In this document: positions 1-7,502 of the stretch, piece after piece
Layout: each line of letters begins with the position of its first letter
Position numbering within the stretch: position 1 is the stretch's first letter
Assembly (NCBI RefSeq): GCF_900113015.1
Contig: NZ_FONV01000002.1
Coordinates: forward strand, 725,404 to 789,403
Source: Actinoplanes philippinensis
GTDB taxonomy: Bacteria; Actinomycetota; Actinomycetes; Mycobacteriales; Micromonosporaceae
Direction of reading: 5' to 3'
Length of the DNA: 64,000 nt
The notes under the pieces: model-generated
What the model was told of the DNA's origin: nothing
The model's database searches: none
Seen by the model: only the letters and a program-made list of their open reading frames with translations
Made by a program: the position numbers and the translations under genes

Positions 1-133
1 CATCGTCGTGATCCTGTTCCTGCCGAACGGGCTGTCGTCGCTGCCGGCCAGGTTCGCGGCGGCGCGCCGGCGCCCCGAGCAGAAGGCCGCCCCGTCGGCC
101 GCCACCCCCGAACTCGAAGAGGTGCGGTCATGA
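1..133 (+). CDS. urtC: Urea ABC transporter permease UrtC, C-terminal fragment
   Basis: The reading frame beginning at base 2 is open and closes with TGA at 131-133, overlapping the ATG of the next gene (ATGA). The visible 43 residues start with a hydrophobic end of a membrane segment (IVVILFLPNGLSSL) followed by a basic, Ala/Pro-rich cytoplasmic tail. That is the usual C-terminal form of LivM/UrtC-type permeases. Identity as UrtC rather than another branched-chain amino-acid permease is inferred from the UrtD- and UrtE-like ATPases directly downstream. Everything upstream of this tail is outside the window. Confidence 0.7.
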   Translation, partial: IVVILFLPNGLSSLPARFAAARRRPEQKAAPSAATPELEEVRS

Positions 134-879
134 CCGACGCTTCCCTTGTCGTCACGGACCTGCGCGTCGAGTTCTCCGGTTTCGTCGCGGTGGGTGGCGT
201 CTCCTTCGACGCGCACCCCGGCGAGGTCCGGTTCCTGATCGGCCCGAACGGCGCGGGCAAGACGACCTGCATCGACGCCATCACCGGGCTGACCAAGGGC
301 ACCGGGTCGGCGCGGCTCGGCGAGAAGGAGCTGCTCGGCAGGCAGGTGCACAAGATCGTCCGCCTCGGGGTGGGCCGCACGTTCCAGACCGCGAGCGTCT
401 TCGACGAGCTGACCGTGCTGCAGAACCTGGACATCGCCGCCGGCCGCCACCGTCCCGCGATCTCGCTGCTGCGGGCCCGTCGTGGCGTCGACCCGGCGAT
501 CGAGCGGGCGCTGGAGGAGACCGGGCTCGCCGGCGAGCTGACCACGCCGGCCGGCATCCTGTCGCACGGCCAGAAGCAGTGGCTGGAGATCGCGATGCTG
601 CTCGTGCAGGACGCGAAGGTGCTGCTGCTCGACGAGCCGGTCGCCGGCATGAGCCAGGACGAGCGCACCGCGACCGGCGAGCTGCTCCAGCGCATTGCGG
701 CGAAACGGATCGTGCTCGTGGTCGAGCACGACATGGACTTCATGCGCCGGTACGCCACCCGCGTGACGGTGCTGCACCAGGGCCGGGTGCTCTCCCAGGG
801 GACGGTGGCCGAGGTGCAGGCCGACCCCCGGGTGCAAGAGGTCTACCTGGGCACCGCAGACGCCATGACGGAGGGCTGA
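130..879 (+). CDS. urtD: Urea ABC transporter ATP-binding subunit UrtD
   Basis: A 249-residue ABC ATPase of the LivG/UrtD type. Walker A is GPNGAGKT near residue 38. The signature region reads LSHGQKQWLEIAM, in which SHGQ replaces the common SGGQ; this is characteristic of UrtD. Walker B is VLLLDEPVAGMS, and the switch His lies in VVEHDMDFM. With UrtE it should power import of urea (or short amides) through UrtB/UrtC at the membrane. Its ATG overlaps the UrtC stop, and urtE follows after one base, so the genes are a translationally coupled operon. The substrate is assigned from family knowledge, not from the sequence. Confidence 0.88.
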   Translation: MTDASLVVTDLRVEFSGFVAVGGVSFDAHPGEVRFLIGPNGAGKTTCIDAITGLTKGTGSARLGEKELLGRQVHKIVRLGVGRTFQTASVFDELTVLQNLDIAAGRHRPAISLLRARRGVDPAIERALEETGLAGELTTPAGILSHGQKQWLEIAMLLVQDAKVLLLDEPVAGMSQDERTATGELLQRIAAKRIVLVVEHDMDFMRRYATRVTVLHQGRVLSQGTVAEVQADPRVQEVYLGTADAMTEG

Positions 880-880
880 C

Positions 881-1564
881 ATGCTGGAACTCACCGACAT
901 CGAAGCGGGGTACGGGCGTACGCGGGTGCTGCACGGCGTGACGGTGCCGTCCGGCAAGGTGGTGGCCGTGCTCGGCCACAACGGCGCCGGCAAGTCGACC
1001 CTGCTGCGTCTCGCGATCGGCCTCATCAAGCCGTCGAAGGGCCGCGTGCTGTTCGACGGCGAGGACATCACGTCGCTCGCCCCCAACCGGCGCGTCGCTC
1101 GCGGCATGGCGTACGTGCCACAGGGCCAGCAGTCGTTCGGCCAGCTCACCACACTGGAGAATCTGCAGCTCGTCGCCGACGGACGCCGGGAGGGCCGGGC
1201 CCTCGTCGACGCGCAGCTGGACCGCTTCCCCGCGCTGGCCCAGTTCGCCACCCGGAAGGCGGGCCTGCTCTCCGGCGGACAGCGCCAGCAGCTCGCCATC
1301 GCCCGCGCCCTGATCACCGAGCCGAAGCTGCTCATCCTCGACGAGCCGACCGAGGGCATCCAGCCGACGATCGTCGCCGAGATCGAGCAGACCATCATGC
1401 AGCTCGCCGCCGGGGGCATGCACGTGCTGCTCGTCGAGCAGCACATCGGTTTCGCCCTGCAGGCCGCCGAGCGTTACGTCGTGCTCGCCTCGGGTCACGT
1501 GACACAGACCGGCGAGGGCGGCAAGGCGGCCACCTCCACCGTGCGGGCCGCCATGGCGATCTGA
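881..1564 (+). CDS. urtE: Urea ABC transporter ATP-binding subunit UrtE
   Basis: A 227-residue ABC ATPase of the LivF/UrtE type and normal length for that family. Walker A is GHNGAGKS near residue 33, the Q-loop is YVPQGQQSFGQLTT, the signature is LSGGQRQQLAIARAL, Walker B is LLILDEPTEGIQP, and the switch His is in VLLVEQHIG. QGQQSF and EGIQP are typical of UrtE. The start ATG lies one base after the urtD stop. It is the last recognisable transporter subunit of this operon. No urease genes are in view downstream; a nucleobase-type permease follows instead, so the local theme is uptake of nitrogen compounds. Confidence 0.88.
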   Translation: MLELTDIEAGYGRTRVLHGVTVPSGKVVAVLGHNGAGKSTLLRLAIGLIKPSKGRVLFDGEDITSLAPNRRVARGMAYVPQGQQSFGQLTTLENLQLVADGRREGRALVDAQLDRFPALAQFATRKAGLLSGGQRQQLAIARALITEPKLLILDEPTEGIQPTIVAEIEQTIMQLAAGGMHVLLVEQHIGFALQAAERYVVLASGHVTQTGEGGKAATSTVRAAMAI

Positions 1565-1677
1565 GCCGGCATGACCGACTGCACCGAGCGGCACCATCTC
1601 CCGCCGAACCGCGAACTCGCGCCGAACCGCGAACCTCGCAGGCGAGGGCCGGGAGGGCATGCCAATGAGGGCACAGC

Positions 1678-3405
1678 ATGACTCACACCGGCAACGCCGC
1701 CGTAACACCGGACAGCGAAATTTGCCCTGTGTCGACGGACAACGCGCGCGCGGCCGCGGAGGACAGCCTGGAGGACTACGCGTTCCGCTATGTGCCGCGC
1801 ACCTTCCGGCGCTGGAGCGCGGCCTCCGTCGGCGCGACCGCTCTCGGGTCCATCGCGTTCCTCGCCGACTTCTCGATCGGCGCGAGCATCGGCATCGACC
1901 ACGGCACCGCCAACGCCGTGCTCGGCATCGTGTTCGCGTCGGTCGTCATCGTCATCGTGGGCGTGCCGGTCGCCTACTACGCCGCCCGCTACAACCTCGA
2001 CCTCGACCTCATCGCCCGTGGCGCGGGATTCGGCTACTACGGCTCCATCATCACGACCGTGATCTTCGCGGGCTTCACCTGCATCTTCTTCGCCCTGGAG
2101 GGCGCCATCATGGCGCAGGGCCTCCGGATGGCCACGGCGATGCCGCTGTGGCTCGGCTATCTCATCTCGACGGTCGTGGTGATCCCGATCGTCATCTACG
2201 GCATGCGGGCGCTGGAGCGCCTGCAGTTCTGGACCACGCCGCTGTGGCTCACCCTGGCCCTGCTGCCGCTGCTGTACATCGTCGTGTCCGACCCCGAGGC
2301 GGTACGCGCCTTCACCTCGTTCACCGGCGACTCCGACGGCTCGATCACCTTCGGCGCGGTGGTCTCGAGCGCGGCCGTGTGCTTCGCCCTCACCCCGCAG
2401 CTGGCGGAGCAGATCGACTACCTCCGCGCCATGCCGCCGCGTACGCCGTCGAACGCCCGCTCGTGGTGGACGTCGTTCGCCTTCGCCGGCCCGGGATGGG
2501 TCGTCTTCAGCGGCACGAAACAGGTGATCGGGGTGTTTCTCGCCGTCTATCTCCTGGTACGGGTCGAGCCCACCCTCGGGCATCAGGCCACCGAGCCGGT
2601 CAAGCAGTTCGTCGTGATGTACCAGACCCTCGTCCCCGACTGGCTCGCGATCGTGCTGGCGCTGGTGCTCATCGTGGTCGCGCAGGTCAAGATCAACGTG
2701 ACGAACGCGTACTCCGGCTCGCTCGCCTGGTCGAACGTCTTCACCCGGATGGCGAAGCACTACCCGGGCCGCACGATCTTCGTGCTGTTCAACCTCGTGA
2801 TCGCGTACGTGCTGATGATGCTGGACGTCTTCACCCTCATCTCGTTCGTGCTGAGCCTCTACGCGAACGTCGTCATGGCGTGGCTCGTGACGATCGCCAC
2901 CGACATCGCGGTCAACAAGTGGGTGTTGCGCATCTCGCCGCGTTTCCCGGAGTTCCGCCGCGGCATGCTGCACGGCTGGAACCCGGTCGGGCTCGTGTCG
3001 GTGGGGCTCGCCTCGGTGCTGTCGCTGCTCGCCTTCGCCGGGGTGTTCGGCGCCGCCGTCAGACCGTTCTCGGTGCTCATCGCGATCGGCGTCGCGGTGG
3101 TGGCCACACCGGTGACGGCCCTCGCCACGCGGGGGCGCTACTATCTGCGCCGCCGATCGGACGGTATCGACTCCCCCCGGTTCGACGACCACGGCAACCC
3201 GTCGGGCGAGCGGCTGCGCTGCCATGTCACCGGCTACACGTTCGAGCGGCCGGATATGCTGGCCTCGGCCGAGAGAGGACCGCACGGCGAGGTGCAGTAC
3301 GTCTCGTCGCTGGCGCTCACGCTCGACGATTCCGATCGCTATGTGCTCCCGCCGGAAGTCACCGGACCCCCGCGCCGGGCGGCCGCCCGACAGAGGGAGA
3401 CGTGA
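1678..3405 (+). CDS. NCS1-type (purine/cytosine-like) permease
   Basis: A 575-residue integral membrane protein with about twelve hydrophobic segments between residues 50 and 490. It has an N-terminal SLEDYAFRYVPRTFRRW motif leading into the first helix, as in NCS1 permeases for cytosine, purines, allantoin or hydantoins. A cytoplasmic tail of about 85 residues, rich in charged residues, follows the last helix. It lies 113 bp after urtE, and its TGA overlaps the ATG of the following TetR gene (TGATG), so transporter and regulator are probably co-expressed. Substrate cannot be read from the sequence; proximity to the urea transporter makes a nitrogenous heterocycle or ureide plausible. The upstream ribosome site is weak (GAGGG), so an internal start remains possible. 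Confidence 0.75.
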   Translation: MTHTGNAAVTPDSEICPVSTDNARAAAEDSLEDYAFRYVPRTFRRWSAASVGATALGSIAFLADFSIGASIGIDHGTANAVLGIVFASVVIVIVGVPVAYYAARYNLDLDLIARGAGFGYYGSIITTVIFAGFTCIFFALEGAIMAQGLRMATAMPLWLGYLISTVVVIPIVIYGMRALERLQFWTTPLWLTLALLPLLYIVVSDPEAVRAFTSFTGDSDGSITFGAVVSSAAVCFALTPQLAEQIDYLRAMPPRTPSNARSWWTSFAFAGPGWVVFSGTKQVIGVFLAVYLLVRVEPTLGHQATEPVKQFVVMYQTLVPDWLAIVLALVLIVVAQVKINVTNAYSGSLAWSNVFTRMAKHYPGRTIFVLFNLVIAYVLMMLDVFTLISFVLSLYANVVMAWLVTIATDIAVNKWVLRISPRFPEFRRGMLHGWNPVGLVSVGLASVLSLLAFAGVFGAAVRPFSVLIAIGVAVVATPVTALATRGRYYLRRRSDGIDSPRFDDHGNPSGERLRCHVTGYTFERPDMLASAERGPHGEVQYVSSLALTLDDSDRYVLPPEVTGPPRRAAARQRET

Positions 3406-4043
3406 TGGAGGAGCCGGTCGACACCGCGACCGCGATTCTCGCGAGCGCCGCCGTGCTGCTGCGCGAGCGCACGTTCGACGACATCTCCTATCGAGCCCTC
3501 GCCGACGAGGTCGGCATCTCGGAACGCACGATCTACCGCCAGTACCCGACTCGCGCGCACCTGCTCGCCGCGCTCTCGAACTGGATCGAGCGGACCTGTT
3601 TCCCGCTGCCGCCGTTCGTGACCGTGTCCGATTTCCACGCCGCCGTGCACGAGCGGTTCCGCGCCTTCGACGCGTCGCCCGCGTATGCGTATGTCGGCGC
3701 GCGGGCGGCCGCGATCTCGCCGACTCTCGACACCGAGCCGGCCTACATCACGCGGGCCATCGAGGCGATGCTCGACGTGGCGGCGCCGGCGCTCAACCGG
3801 CGGGATCGGCGGCGGGTCGCGGCGTCCCTGCGCTACTTCTCGTCGGCGATGTTCTGGGCCCGGCTGCGCACCGGCTTCGACCTGGACGCCGGCGAGATCT
3901 GCGACGCGTTCGACCAGGCCGTGGGCGCCGTGCTCGCCCGCCTGCCCGCCGCGACCTGGGCGGAGCCACGTGCGACAACACCCGGCCCGGGCAGGACGGA
4001 GCCGCTCGTGTCAAGGCCCGGCCCGGGCAGGACGGAGCCGTGA
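3405..4043 (+). CDS. TetR family transcriptional regulator (first of two)
   Basis: A 212-residue protein. Residues 5-55 form a TetR N-terminal helix-turn-helix with DISYRALADEVGISERTIYR followed by QYPTRAHLLAAL, the usual recognition-helix context. The rest is an all-helical ligand/dimerisation domain without a family-specific signature. It begins on the stop of the NCS1 permease (TGATG) and ends overlapping the start of a second TetR gene (GTGA), so all three are coupled. The last 20 residues are an imperfect peptide repeat, PGPGRTEP twice, encoded by a 24-bp direct repeat. This looks like a recent tail extension rather than part of the fold. It is likely the local regulator of the permease; the effector is unknown. 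Confidence 0.8.
   Translation: MEEPVDTATAILASAAVLLRERTFDDISYRALADEVGISERTIYRQYPTRAHLLAALSNWIERTCFPLPPFVTVSDFHAAVHERFRAFDASPAYAYVGARAAAISPTLDTEPAYITRAIEAMLDVAAPALNRRDRRRVAASLRYFSSAMFWARLRTGFDLDAGEICDAFDQAVGAVLARLPAATWAEPRATTPGPGRTEPLVSRPGPGRTEP
3981..4040 (+). repeat. 24-bp direct repeat, spacing 36 bp, at the TetR-TetR junction
   Basis: The 24-bp block at 3981-4004 recurs exactly at 4017-4040. The repeat encodes PGPGRTEP at the C-terminus of the first TetR protein, and the second copy runs into the GTG start of the next TetR gene. The core contains the palindrome GCCCGGGC. It may be a slippage product that lengthened the first protein and created the present four-base overlap. Confidence 0.85.
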
Positions 4044-4606
4044 CCGGGCCGGCGGCGGTCCCGGCGCTGAGCGGCACGCAGGAGTCGATCCTCGCCGCCT
4101 ACACCGAGCTGATCGAGGAGCTCGGCAGTGACGACGTGTCGTACCGGGTCATCGCGCGCCGGGCCGGCATCGCCGAGCGCACGGTGTTCCGCAACTACCC
4201 CACCCGCGTGGATCTGCTGCTGGCGACCGCGGCCTGGATCGAGGCCACGCTGTTCGCCCGCGAGGAGTCCCGGTCGATCTTCGACATCCCCCTCGCGATC
4301 CGCGAGGCGATGGAGCGGTACGACGCACGGCCGGAACTCGCCCACGTCGTCGCCGAGACGGCGATGCGCGGGGTGAGCGGCGCATCGCCGTCGCCGGGCC
4401 GGGAGCAGCTCGAACGGCTGCTGGACGCCGAGGCGCCCGCCCTCGACCCGGCGCGGCGCCGGGCGATCGTCGCGGCGCTGTCGCACCTCGACTCGGTCGG
4501 GACCTGGGTGACGTTGCGCCGCGAGTTCGGCATGGACCGGCGGGACATCGCCGACGCCGCCGCGTGGGCGGCGGAGGCCGTCCTCGACGGCATCCGTCAC
4601 ACCTGA
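4040..4606 (+). CDS. TetR family transcriptional regulator (second of two)
   Basis: A 188-residue protein starting at GTG 4040, inside the GTGA overlap with the preceding TetR gene. The N-terminal HTH spans roughly residues 8-58: DDVSYRVIARRAGIAERTVF followed by RNYPTRVDLLLATAAWIEAT. The domain order and spacing match the first TetR, and the DNA-binding parts are clearly related, which suggests an old tandem duplication with divergence of the ligand domain. Two coupled TetR paralogues could form heterodimers or respond to different effectors of the same permease; that is inference. Its 3' end overlaps by 10 bp the convergent gene at 4597-5304. Confidence 0.8.
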   Translation: MTGPAAVPALSGTQESILAAYTELIEELGSDDVSYRVIARRAGIAERTVFRNYPTRVDLLLATAAWIEATLFAREESRSIFDIPLAIREAMERYDARPELAHVVAETAMRGVSGASPSPGREQLERLLDAEAPALDPARRRAIVAALSHLDSVGTWVTLRREFGMDRRDIADAAAWAAEAVLDGIRHT

Positions 4607-5304
4607 GTGGACGGTTCCCCGGGGAGCAGCTTGTCGACCTTGGCGTCGATCTCGGCGAGGGCGGCCTCGGCACGGGCGTGCTCGCCCGGCACGTGGGCCA
4701 GGATCGATCCGGCCTCAGCCACGTACGGCACGGTGCCCGGCTCGAAGTTGATGTTCCACTTGGTCTTCCAGACCCGCTCGGCGGCGCTGGTCGCGGCCTT
4801 GTCGATCTGAGCGGCGAGCCACTTCTTGTCGGCTTCGGTGAGTGCCACGGGGATGTCCTCCAGATGCCAGGAAGCGGTCGAGGCTTCGAGCGAAGTCACG
4901 TACGAGGCGGAGAAGTGGGCGTGCTCGGTGTGCGGGCTGTCGCCGCTGTACGAGCGCTGCTTCCAGCCGTTCGACGCCTCCCAGATGCGCCGGTTGTAGA
5001 TCACGTAGCGCAGCCTCTTCTCGGCGCCGCTGCGGCAGCGGGCGACCACGTGCTGCACCACCATCTCCATGGTCAGGTTGGGTTCGCGCAGGTCGGTGTC
5101 GAGGTCGAGGGCGTGGACCTCGTGTTTGGAGTCGGCGTCCCGGATCGGGACGTTGCCGACCTCGTCGTCGTTGTGGTCGGAGACGCGGCTCTGGTGCGCC
5201 GAGTCGCCGATGGTGCCATCGCTGGACTTGTCCCGGTTCGGCGCGATCCGATTCAGCTCGGTACGCAGCTGGCCCAGGCACGGCACGAGAACCCAGGTGG
5301 CCAT
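4597..5304 (-). CDS. Peptidase M15-like protein of unknown substrate
   Basis: A 235-residue protein. ATG 5304 is preferred over the upstream extension because AAAGGAG lies five bases before it. Residues 20-125 contain SDHNDDEVGNVPIRDADSKH, then EVHALDLD, and later HTEHAHFSAS. His, Asp and His in these blocks resemble the metal-binding residues of M15/hedgehog-type zinc peptidases and phage endolysins. The C-terminal 70 residues are charged and helical. There is no signal peptide, as in phage-type cell-wall enzymes, yet no phage genes flank it. It may be a stand-alone remnant or a domesticated lysin. It converges with the second TetR gene. Confidence 0.5.
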   Translation of the reverse strand: MATWVLVPCLGQLRTELNRIAPNRDKSSDGTIGDSAHQSRVSDHNDDEVGNVPIRDADSKHEVHALDLDTDLREPNLTMEMVVQHVVARCRSGAEKRLRYVIYNRRIWEASNGWKQRSYSGDSPHTEHAHFSASYVTSLEASTASWHLEDIPVALTEADKKWLAAQIDKAATSAAERVWKTKWNINFEPGTVPYVAEAGSILAHVPGEHARAEAALAEIDAKVDKLLPGEPSTQV

Positions 5305-5420
5305 CGGGCTCCTTTCAGCGTCCTCAGGCGTTTCTGTGGCCTGCATATCTCCCGGAGGTACGTGCCGAAATCACCCGAAGCCGCGAAAGCTCATGCCAAA
5401 TTGCCGTTTTGTGACGTCGG

Positions 5421-6284
5421 TCACCAAGTGAAGCGACCGGGATAGACCACATCGGCCAGCTTCTTCTGTCCCTCCGCGTTCGGGTGGAAGTAGTCGAACT
5501 GGTTCAGCTGGCCGAGTTCGAAACGGACCCGGTGCGCCGCCCCGCCGTCCCAGCGACAGCGCTCCCCGTACGCCCGGCAGGCCTGTCGCAGTTGGGTGTT
5601 GTAATCGTCGATCCGGTCCCGGACGCTCTCCCGCCGCTCCTGATCGGCGGCGGCCGTGGAGGTCGGCTCGGCCAGCATCGACGGGCAGATGCGGCCCCGG
5701 CTCCAGATCTCGGCGGCCTTCTCGTTCTCCCGGCCGACCTGCCAGAGGCGGTAGAGATCGGGAATGCTCACCACCAGCACCCGGGACTTGGGCAGTCCCT
5801 TCTTCAACCGGGCCAGCCCCTTGTCGACCTCCTCGCGGAAGGCCGCTACCGGCGTCATGTCCTGCACCCGGCCGGCGCACGCGTCGTTCGCGCCGATCAG
5901 CACCGTCACGTACTGCGGTTTCCGCGCGACGGCCCGCCGCGCCTGATCGTCCAGCGCGTCGGCCTCGGCGCCGGGGACGGCCAGGTTGTCGGCATGGCGC
6001 TTGATCGCGTCGTTCTTCTCCAGGATGCGCTGGTAGTGGCTCTGGATGGCCTCGTTGTCACCGGTGGACCAGGAGTTGCGGGTGCAGGCGACGTAGGCGA
6101 GACAGGCGCCGAGGCCCGCGGTGATCGAGTCGCCGAGCGCCACCATCGAGGCCGGATAGCCGGTTGCCGGCCGGGTGGGCTCGGGCTTGCCGGAGGATCC
6201 CGGGGTGGCCTTGCCCGCCTCGCCACAGGCCATTGCGAAGACGGCGAGCAGAGCCAGAGCGGGGACGTGCCATCGACGAGTCAC
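5421..6284 (-). CDS. SGNH/GDSL-family hydrolase, predicted lipoprotein
   Basis: A 287-residue protein with a GTG start and a lipoprotein signal: RR near the start, a hydrophobic stretch, and lipobox AMAC around residue 20, then a Ser/Pro/Thr linker. SGNH blocks are visible: block I VALGDSITAG (nucleophile Ser near residue 53), block III LIGANDACAG, and block V FDYFHPNAEG with the Asp/His pair. This supports an exported, membrane-anchored esterase, lipase or deacetylase. It lies downstream of, and in the same direction as, the sugar-binding lipoprotein at 6323-7366 with a 38-bp gap, so co-transcription is likely. The start is uncertain because no well-spaced ribosome site is evident. Substrate unknown. 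Confidence 0.78.
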   Translation of the reverse strand: MTRRWHVPALALLAVFAMACGEAGKATPGSSGKPEPTRPATGYPASMVALGDSITAGLGACLAYVACTRNSWSTGDNEAIQSHYQRILEKNDAIKRHADNLAVPGAEADALDDQARRAVARKPQYVTVLIGANDACAGRVQDMTPVAAFREEVDKGLARLKKGLPKSRVLVVSIPDLYRLWQVGRENEKAAEIWSRGRICPSMLAEPTSTAAADQERRESVRDRIDDYNTQLRQACRAYGERCRWDGGAAHRVRFELGQLNQFDYFHPNAEGQKKLADVVYPGRFTW

Positions 6285-6322
6285 CCCTCAACCATGCCTC
6301 ACCGGGCACACCCGCCGGCGGG

Positions 6323-7366
6323 TCAGCTCACCTCGGACATCGGGCGCAGGTAGGCGGGATCGCTCAGCACCTTGTCGACCTCGGCGGTGAGGGCCTTGGC
6401 CCGGGTCGCGACGGTCGCCTGCCGGGCCAGGATCTCGTCGACGTTGAACCGGTCGACGGCGAGGCCGGGCACGTACAACCAGCCCTTGGGCAGCGCCTTG
6501 CCGGTCTTGGCGTGCTCGGCCTGGAGCCGGCCGGCGACGGCGCCCTTCACGTAGTGCTCGGGCGAGACCAGGATCAGGTCGCCCGCCTTGACCGCGGCCA
6601 GCGACTTGGGGTCGATGTCGAAGGCGCCGGCCACCCAGGAGGCGATCTCCCGGCGGCGGATCTCGGCGAGATTCCAGCCGTCGGCGTCGCTCGTGCCGAT
6701 GAAGGCGAGCGCCGTCGGGTTCGCCTTGACCAGGGTCTCCCACGCCTCCATGTTCGCCTCGACCTCCTGTTTCGTGTCGAACGGCCCGAACACGCTGACG
6801 GTGGGAAGTCGCTCCTTGAACTCGTCACGGATGCCCATGGCCCGCCGGTCGAGCACCGAGACGCCGGGCGAGGAGGTGCCGAGGACGACCTTGCCGGTGG
6901 CGTTCGACGGAAGCTGGGTGATCACCTTGCGGGCGAGCAGGCGGCCGAGCTCGTAGCTGTCGTTGCCGATGAACAGCTGGACGCCGGCCGACGGCAGGGC
7001 CGGGCTGTCCACCGCGATGACCGGGATCCCCTCACTGATCGCCGCGGCCATCGGCTCGGCGAACAGGTCCGGCGTGAGGGTGAAGACGGCGATGCCGTCC
7101 GGGGCGGTCTTGCGCATCTCCTGGAAGAGGGCGAGCTGCCGGGGGCCGTCGATGATGTTCGGCCCGTCCACCTGCAGGCTGACGCCCTTGACCTCGTTCA
7201 CCCCGGCGATGAAACCCAGTGACATCTCCTGGGAGTAGTTCAGCTGCTTGTTGGCCACCACGAAGCCGACCATGGGGACATGGCCCTCATTGTCGTTCTG
7301 CTTCGTGCACGACGCCGAGCCCAGGAGCAGCAGAACCAGTGCAGAGCGAAAGATCCGATATTTCAT
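6323..7366 (-). CDS. Periplasmic sugar-binding-protein-like lipoprotein, orphan
   Basis: A 347-residue protein with a lipoprotein signal (MKYRIFRSALVLLLLGSASC, Cys 20 as lipidation site). The mature part has the ribose/galactose-binding-protein order: GFVVANKQLNYSQEMSLGF, a DGIAVFTLTPD strand, IPVIAVDSPALPSAGVQLFI, GNDSYELGRLLA, and VVLGTSSPG. It is therefore a type-1 periplasmic binding fold. No permease or ATPase is next to it. It is divergent, by 136 bp, from a membrane GGDEF-EAL gene, so it may feed a ligand signal rather than transport; that is an idea only. A downstream SGNH hydrolase could belong to the same transcript. Confidence 0.75.
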   Translation of the reverse strand: MKYRIFRSALVLLLLGSASCTKQNDNEGHVPMVGFVVANKQLNYSQEMSLGFIAGVNEVKGVSLQVDGPNIIDGPRQLALFQEMRKTAPDGIAVFTLTPDLFAEPMAAAISEGIPVIAVDSPALPSAGVQLFIGNDSYELGRLLARKVITQLPSNATGKVVLGTSSPGVSVLDRRAMGIRDEFKERLPTVSVFGPFDTKQEVEANMEAWETLVKANPTALAFIGTSDADGWNLAEIRRREIASWVAGAFDIDPKSLAAVKAGDLILVSPEHYVKGAVAGRLQAEHAKTGKALPKGWLYVPGLAVDRFNVDEILARQATVATRAKALTAEVDKVLSDPAYLRPMSEVS

Positions 7367-7502
7367 AGCTGTTCCATGTTCGCGCCTTCTTCAAGTCAGT
7401 ATGGGGGATCTCCTTTAACCGGGCGTCGGTTCAGCCGATCGATAGCACCGCGAGCGGTCCCTCCCAGGGGCCCGCATCGGGATGTTCTGTGGAGGTATCG
7501 GG

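Noticed and set aside
4597..5304. Prophage remnant
   Set aside because: The peptidase-like gene resembles a phage lysin, but no holin, structural or integrase genes surround it.
6308..6321. Terminator of the sugar-binding lipoprotein gene
   Set aside because: The perfect palindrome ACCCGCCGGCGGGT lies right after the stop but has no T run, and the next gene starts 38 bp on in the same direction, so read-through is likely.
7367..7502. c-di-GMP riboswitch before the GGDEF-EAL gene
   Set aside because: The 136-bp region shows no GEMM-like conserved core or paired helices; only a normal ribosome site can be pointed out.
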